From Clostridiales bacterium (GTDB lineage: Bacteria; Bacillota; Clostridia; Christensenellales; Aristaeellaceae), in contig JAAZEI010000240.1 in NCBI GenBank assembly GCA_012512355.1, positions 1-9,405 of the forward strand: 9,405 nt of DNA. The letters are read 5' to 3'. Both the position numbers and the translations under genes were made by a program. Positions 6,457 to 9,405 of the stretch are shown here, piece after piece (the stretch's first letter is position 1; the number at the start of each line of letters is the position of its first letter). The notes under the pieces are model-generated. The model saw only the letters and a list, made by a program, of their open reading frames with translations. It was not told the DNA's origin and searched no databases.

Positions 6457-7370
6457 AACACCGAGCCTTTGATGAGGCGCACCTCCGTCTCGAGCATCAC
6501 GCCCGAGGCCGTCTGCACCCTCTGCTGAACCAGCTTTGCCAAATTAAAAAAATCCTCTGCTGTCGCTTCACCCAAATTAATCAAAAACCCGCAATGCAGT
6601 TCACTGACCTGAGCGTCCCCCACTTTAAGGCCTTTGAGGCCTGCCGCTTCAATGAGAGCGCCTGCATAGTACCCCTCGGGCCGTTTGAAGAATGAGCCGG
6701 CGCTGGGCCAGGTGATGGGCTGCTTTTCACGCCTTCTGCCCTGGTAATCTGCCACGAGGTTGCGGATCATCTCCTGCTCACCATGGCGCAAAGCCATAAT
6801 AATGGAAAGAACGGTGTATCCTTCCCGCATCATGCGGCTTGTACGGTAGCCATACCCAAGCTCCTCTTTTTTCAGCCACAGCCTTTCGCCCTGAGGGTTA
6901 AGGCACTCAACATCCGTGATGAGGCTGGCCATCTCACTGCCATAAGCTCCCGCGTTCATCAGCGTCGCCCCCCCGATAGATGCGGGGATGCCTGCCGCGA
7001 ATTCAAGCCCTGTCAGGCATTCATCCGTGGCAATGCGGCTGACGTTCATCAGAGAAGCGCCTGCCTGTGCCCTGATGGCGGTGCCTTCCACGGTCACCTG
7101 CGCAAAATCCTGACCAAAGTGGATGACCAAACCATCAAATCCTGCATCTGATATCACCAGGTTGGAGCCTCTTCCCAGCAGTAAAACCGGTATGTCCATT
7201 CGCCTGGCCTGCGCAAGCGCCATCGCCACCTGCTGCGCATCTGATACTTCCATCAAAAGCCCTGCTTTTCCGCCCACTTTAATGGTGGTATAGGGGGCCA
7301 GCAGACTGCCTTTGAACAGTGTATTTTGTGGCAAAGCCTGGGCCAAACTATCCAAGCGGGATTGCGTCAT
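6453..7370 (-). CDS. murB: UDP-N-acetylenolpyruvoylglucosamine reductase MurB
   Basis: MurB is the cytosolic FAD enzyme that uses NADPH to reduce UDP-GlcNAc-enolpyruvate to UDP-MurNAc, the second committed step of peptidoglycan synthesis. The 305-residue length fits the shorter type II enzymes of Gram-positives. Visible motifs are APYTTIKVGGKAG (25-37), the FAD-binding LGRGSNLVISDAGFDG (65-80), GIPASIGGATLMNAGAYGSE (127-146), YRTSRM (175-180) with the substrate Arg, PSAGSFFKRP (222-231) with the proton-donor Ser226, AGLKG, SELHCGFLIN (256-265), and LETEVRLI (293-300) with the catalytic Glu. ATG 7370 is preceded by GGAGGAACAT, a strong ribosome site. It is the first gene of murB-whiA-crh and lies 72 bases after citXG with no clear terminator between, so it may also receive read-through. 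Confidence 0.97.
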   Translation of the reverse strand: MTQSRLDSLAQALPQNTLFKGSLLAPYTTIKVGGKAGLLMEVSDAQQVAMALAQARRMDIPVLLLGRGSNLVISDAGFDGLVIHFGQDFAQVTVEGTAIRAQAGASLMNVSRIATDECLTGLEFAAGIPASIGGATLMNAGAYGSEMASLITDVECLNPQGERLWLKKEELGYGYRTSRMMREGYTVLSIIMALRHGEQEMIRNLVADYQGRRREKQPITWPSAGSFFKRPEGYYAGALIEAAGLKGLKVGDAQVSELHCGFLINLGEATAEDFFNLAKLVQQRVQTASGVMLETEVRLIKGSVL

Positions 7371-7394
7371 ATGTTCCTCCGAAGTATTGTATAC

Positions 7395-7435
7395 AGTATA
7401 GCATCTATTGTATTAAAATAAAAGTCAAAAATCAA
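7395..7435 (-). promoter_or_regulatory. Candidate promoters of murB-whiA-crh
   Basis: Two overlapping candidates on the minus strand. One is TTGATT (7435-7430), 17 bp, TACAAT (7412-7407). The other is an extended -10, TGC-TATACT (7403-7395), without a good -35. The second overlaps an imperfect palindrome TATACTGTATA (7400-7390) that could be an operator. Which is used cannot be decided from sequence. Confidence 0.6.
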
Positions 7436-7442
7436 AACGAGA

Positions 7443-8753
7443 TTATGCTGATGAAGGCTGCCTGATCAAATGCAAGAAAAAGCACAGCGCCAGCATATCA
7501 GCGCTTCCTCCGGGGCTGATGCCCTTTTGCCTCAATTCCGCGCAAAATTGATTCAATTCATCCTCGGGACAGCCGGCTGCCAATAATCTTGCGGCGCTTT
7601 CCTGCACCAATTCAAGCCCTGGCGCGCCTGCGCGATAAAGCACATTGGTATCATGCAGCTCGCTCATCAGAAACAGCAGGGTTTTCACACCGGCGCGGTC
7701 TACGCTCTCCCCTTTTGACAAAGCCGATTCGAGGATCGGCAGGGCTCTTCGTACATTGGGAAAACCCTCTGCCGCCTCGCCCCTGGCCCCAGATACGCCA
7801 TGGCGCAGCATGACCTGCTGCCCATGGCTGTCAGCCGAATCATCCAGCAGCGCAGGCCTTGCAATTTGCGCCGCTAGTTCGCACAATTCTTCAGTGCTGG
7901 TCACTTCGCGCATTCTGCCTGCTGCGATACATAAAATACCCAGTGAAAAAATGAGTCCTTTGTGCGTATTGACGCCTCCAGTGGCCTTATTCATCTGTGC
8001 CTCTGCCGCGATGCCAAAGGGACGCAGCCGCGGCAGGAGGCTGTCTGTGGAGATGGCGCCATCCTGTCCTAGCCGGGCCGCTGTTAAAAAATAAGGCGCC
8101 AGCGCCGCCGTGCTGGAAAGAAAGGTGTAGTAATCCATATCGCTGTGCGCGCCGGCGCTGTGTCTGTCGACCAGGCCGGGCTTTGGGGTAACGCTTACTT
8201 CAAACAGCAGGCTTTGAACGGCATATCGGGCAATGCGCTGAGCGCTGTCTTCAAGGTTCAGGCATTGCTGCATCAAATCACGAAACGCTCTGCAGGTTAC
8301 ATCGTTTGTATGAATACTGCCCTTGATACAGACAGCGGCAGGCCTTGTGCCGCAGACCATACAGGCACGCGGCGGCAGACCCAGTTCTCTGCGGGAAATC
8401 GGCCTTGCTTTTTCATCCAGAAAATCAATATCCAGCAGCGCCCCGCCCAGGGTTTCTTCTTCAAATTTTATGGATAGCTTTTTGGCTGCAAGGGCGTCCT
8501 CTGCACCATAGTGCCGCGCAGGGCCCTCGGCATCAAGGCTTGTATGCAATAAACTCATAGCAAGCCCCTGGCTGGCAAACTCGTCTTCAAGTCGGCTGCA
8601 AAGCCTGCTGAAGGCATCCAGAAAAGCGGGCTCAACCCGCAGAGTGCTGGGCGCCCGCAAGGTCAGGCTGAGAAGGGGACAGGCAAAGGTCTGCACCAGG
8701 TGCATCCTTGTGTTCCAGCGCAATTCACGCGCCGCCAAAACCGAGCTGTTCAT
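7443..8753 (-). CDS. citXG: CitX-CitG fusion: citrate lyase prosthetic-group synthesis and transfer
   Basis: CitG makes triphosphoribosyl-dephospho-CoA from ATP and dephospho-CoA; CitX transfers the phosphoribosyl-dephospho-CoA arm to the acyl carrier subunit of citrate lyase. The 436-residue protein joins both. CitX-like residues 1-150 include AARELR, LDIDFLDEKARPISRRELGL (107-126) and the Cys pairs in RACMVCG…AAVCIKGSIHT (129-149). CitG-like residues about 170-432 include FEVSVTPKPGLVDRHSAGAH (184-203), AQMNKATGGVNTHKGLIFSLG (from 252), HGQQVMLRHGVSGARGEA (310-327), HDTNVLYRAG (367-376) and the terminal ISPGGSADMLALC (412-424). CitXG fusions are known in citrate-fermenting bacteria. The CitX part is somewhat divergent: the usual NIPG-like motif reads RAPS. 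ATG 8753 is chosen because AAAGGAGGAGG lies ideally upstream; the in-frame extension to 8864 crosses the promoter. No citCDEF genes are in the window. MdcB-type use is less likely given the CitX half. Confidence 0.92.
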   Translation of the reverse strand: MNSSVLAARELRWNTRMHLVQTFACPLLSLTLRAPSTLRVEPAFLDAFSRLCSRLEDEFASQGLAMSLLHTSLDAEGPARHYGAEDALAAKKLSIKFEEETLGGALLDIDFLDEKARPISRRELGLPPRACMVCGTRPAAVCIKGSIHTNDVTCRAFRDLMQQCLNLEDSAQRIARYAVQSLLFEVSVTPKPGLVDRHSAGAHSDMDYYTFLSSTAALAPYFLTAARLGQDGAISTDSLLPRLRPFGIAAEAQMNKATGGVNTHKGLIFSLGILCIAAGRMREVTSTEELCELAAQIARPALLDDSADSHGQQVMLRHGVSGARGEAAEGFPNVRRALPILESALSKGESVDRAGVKTLLFLMSELHDTNVLYRAGAPGLELVQESAARLLAAGCPEDELNQFCAELRQKGISPGGSADMLALCFFLHLIRQPSSA

Positions 8754-8783
8754 GCCTGCCTCCTCCTTTATTATCGCTGTAAA

Positions 8784-8812
8784 ATTGTAGCATGCCGCAC
8801 AAAGCTGCGCAA
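8784..8812 (-). promoter_or_regulatory. Promoter of citXG
   Basis: On the minus strand TTGCGC (8812-8807), a 17-bp spacer and TACAAT (8789-8784), with TGC just upstream of the -10 (extended -10). Transcription would start near 8777, about 24 bases before ATG 8753, leaving room for the AAAGGAGGAGG site. Confidence 0.7.
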
Positions 8813-8849
8813 GCCGGTCATTGTTGACAAGGCCGGTCCTGCATGCTAC
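8787..8849. promoter_or_regulatory. Inverted repeat spanning the divergent citXG/HD promoters
   Basis: GTAGCATGC (8787-8795) and GCATGCTAC (8841-8849) form a perfect 9-bp inverted repeat separated by 45 bp. Each arm overlaps the extended -10 of one of the two divergent promoters. Between them GCCGGTC occurs twice in direct orientation (8813-8819 and 8832-8838, 19 bp apart), flanking the TTGACA of the plus-strand promoter. These could be regulator sites; some of the match is forced by shared TGCTAC promoter bases. Confidence 0.45.
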
Positions 8850-8852
8850 TGT
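8824..8852 (+). promoter_or_regulatory. Promoter of the HD-domain gene
   Basis: TTGACA (8824-8829), a 17-bp spacer and TACTGT (8847-8852) preceded by TGC, an extended -10. The -10 hexamer is poor but the -35 is consensus. Transcription would start near 8859, 25 bases before GTG 8884. Confidence 0.65.
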
Positions 8853-8883
8853 TTTTTCAAACAATAAAAGAGAGGTAAATCAA

Positions 8884-9405
8884 GTGATTCAGCGCCAAAC
8901 AGCCATCGAACTGCTGCAAAAGTATAATAAGGAAGCTTTTCATATCCGGCACGCCCTAAGTGTTGAGCAAGTCATGCGCTGCTTTGCCAAAGAGGAAGGC
9001 CTTGCAGCGGAGATAGACTTCTGGGGGCTTGTCGGCCTTTTACACGATATTGATTTTGAGGCCTTTCCCGATGAGCACTGCCTCAAAGCGCCCGAACTGC
9101 TGGCCGAAATTGATGCGCCGCCTGAGATGGTACACGCTATTTGCGCCCACGCCCATGGCACCAGGCCCCACCTGCCTGAGCCTGAGCATAAAATGGAAAA
9201 GCTGCTGTTTGCGGCGGATGAGCTCACCGGCCTGATATATGCTGCAAGCCTCATGCGTCCCTCCAAATCAACCCGAGATATGGAGCTGAAGTCGCTCAAG
9301 AAAAAGTACAAGGACAAGTCCTTTGCAGCAGGCTGCTCACGGGATATCATCGCCCAGGGGGCGCAGCTGCTTGGCTGGGAGCTGGATGAGCTGCTGCGGC
9401 GCACA
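8884..9405 (+). CDS. HD-domain metal-dependent phosphohydrolase family protein, 3' end cut by the window
   Basis: An open frame from GTG 8884 stays open for 174 codons to the right edge with no stop. AGAGG lies eight bases upstream of GTG. HD-superfamily metal ligands are visible: H23 (RHALSVEQVM), H54-D55 (GLLHDIDFE), H89/H91 (AHAHG) and D112 (LLFAADELTGLIYAA). The C-terminal part RPSKSTRDMELKSLKKKYKD…FAAGCSRDI fits a common clostridial family of about 185-residue stand-alone HD proteins, so probably only 10-20 residues are missing. These cytosolic proteins are presumed phosphohydrolases on nucleotides or similar substrates; the true substrate is not known to me. It is the only plus-strand gene and is divergent from citXG, with promoters sharing an inverted repeat. 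Confidence 0.87.
   Translation, partial: MIQRQTAIELLQKYNKEAFHIRHALSVEQVMRCFAKEEGLAAEIDFWGLVGLLHDIDFEAFPDEHCLKAPELLAEIDAPPEMVHAICAHAHGTRPHLPEPEHKMEKLLFAADELTGLIYAASLMRPSKSTRDMELKSLKKKYKDKSFAAGCSRDIIAQGAQLLGWELDELLRRT

Noticed and set aside
8754..8864. N-terminal extension of citXG to an ATG at 8864
   Set aside because: It would cover the citXG promoter and ribosome site; ATG 8753 has a near-perfect AAAGGAGG at ideal distance.
8940..9404. Long minus-strand frame opposite the HD-domain gene, very Ser-rich at its start
   Set aside because: It is antisense to a frame with clear HD motifs, ribosome site and promoter; Ser-rich shadow frames are typical opposite CTG/GAG-rich coding sequence.

Overview
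The window looks like part of a Bacillota chromosome, probably a clostridial lineage of roughly balanced G+C. The evidence is WhiA followed by a Crh/HPr-type protein, strong AGGAGG-type ribosome binding sites with GTG and TTG starts, sigma-A-like promoters with 17-bp spacers, a Uup-type ABC-F ATPase and a membrane-anchored VanY-family protein. No insertion sequence, phage gene, CRISPR array or rRNA was seen. Nearly everything lies on the minus strand; the exception is the HD-domain gene at the right edge.

Minus-strand layout, left to right: the 5' end of a secreted protein gene (1-178); a Uup-like ABC-F ATPase (416-2233, TTG start); a DUF1275/YoaK-type membrane protein whose frame is broken once in the middle (2432-3168); about 400 bases with no gene; tRNA-Ser(CGA) with its own promoter (3619-3707); a membrane-anchored VanY/M15B-fold protein (3847-4980) with a strong terminator and a strong promoter; then the cluster murB-whiA-crh (7370 down to 5217). 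murB and whiA overlap by ATGA, and crh follows 40 bases after whiA. Upstream of murB is a CitX-CitG fusion gene (7443-8753). It is transcribed divergently from an HD-domain hydrolase gene (8884 to the right edge, plus strand).

How the genes relate: murB (peptidoglycan precursor synthesis), whiA (DNA-binding division and morphogenesis factor) and crh (carbon-state signalling) form a cell-envelope/metabolism operon. The VanY-like gene just downstream, with its own promoter, is also a cell-surface gene. citXG makes and attaches the citrate lyase prosthetic group, but no lyase gene is present here. No intrinsic terminator is visible between citXG and murB, so read-through is possible.

Most notable observations: (1) the VanY-like protein has lost all three expected zinc ligands and the catalytic Glu by motif alignment, so it is probably a pseudo-enzyme. 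(2) The HPr-like protein aligns position for position with HPr/Crh, keeps Ser46, but has Asn at 15, Glu at 17 and Arg at 18, so it cannot be a PTS phosphocarrier. (3) The DUF1275 gene is split by what looks like loss of one A, leaving a TGATG stop-start junction. (4) The citXG/HD divergent promoter region has a perfect 9-bp inverted repeat touching both -10 boxes. I did not find a clearly new multi-gene system; the adjacent dead-enzyme-like VanY and His-less HPr are the best leads.
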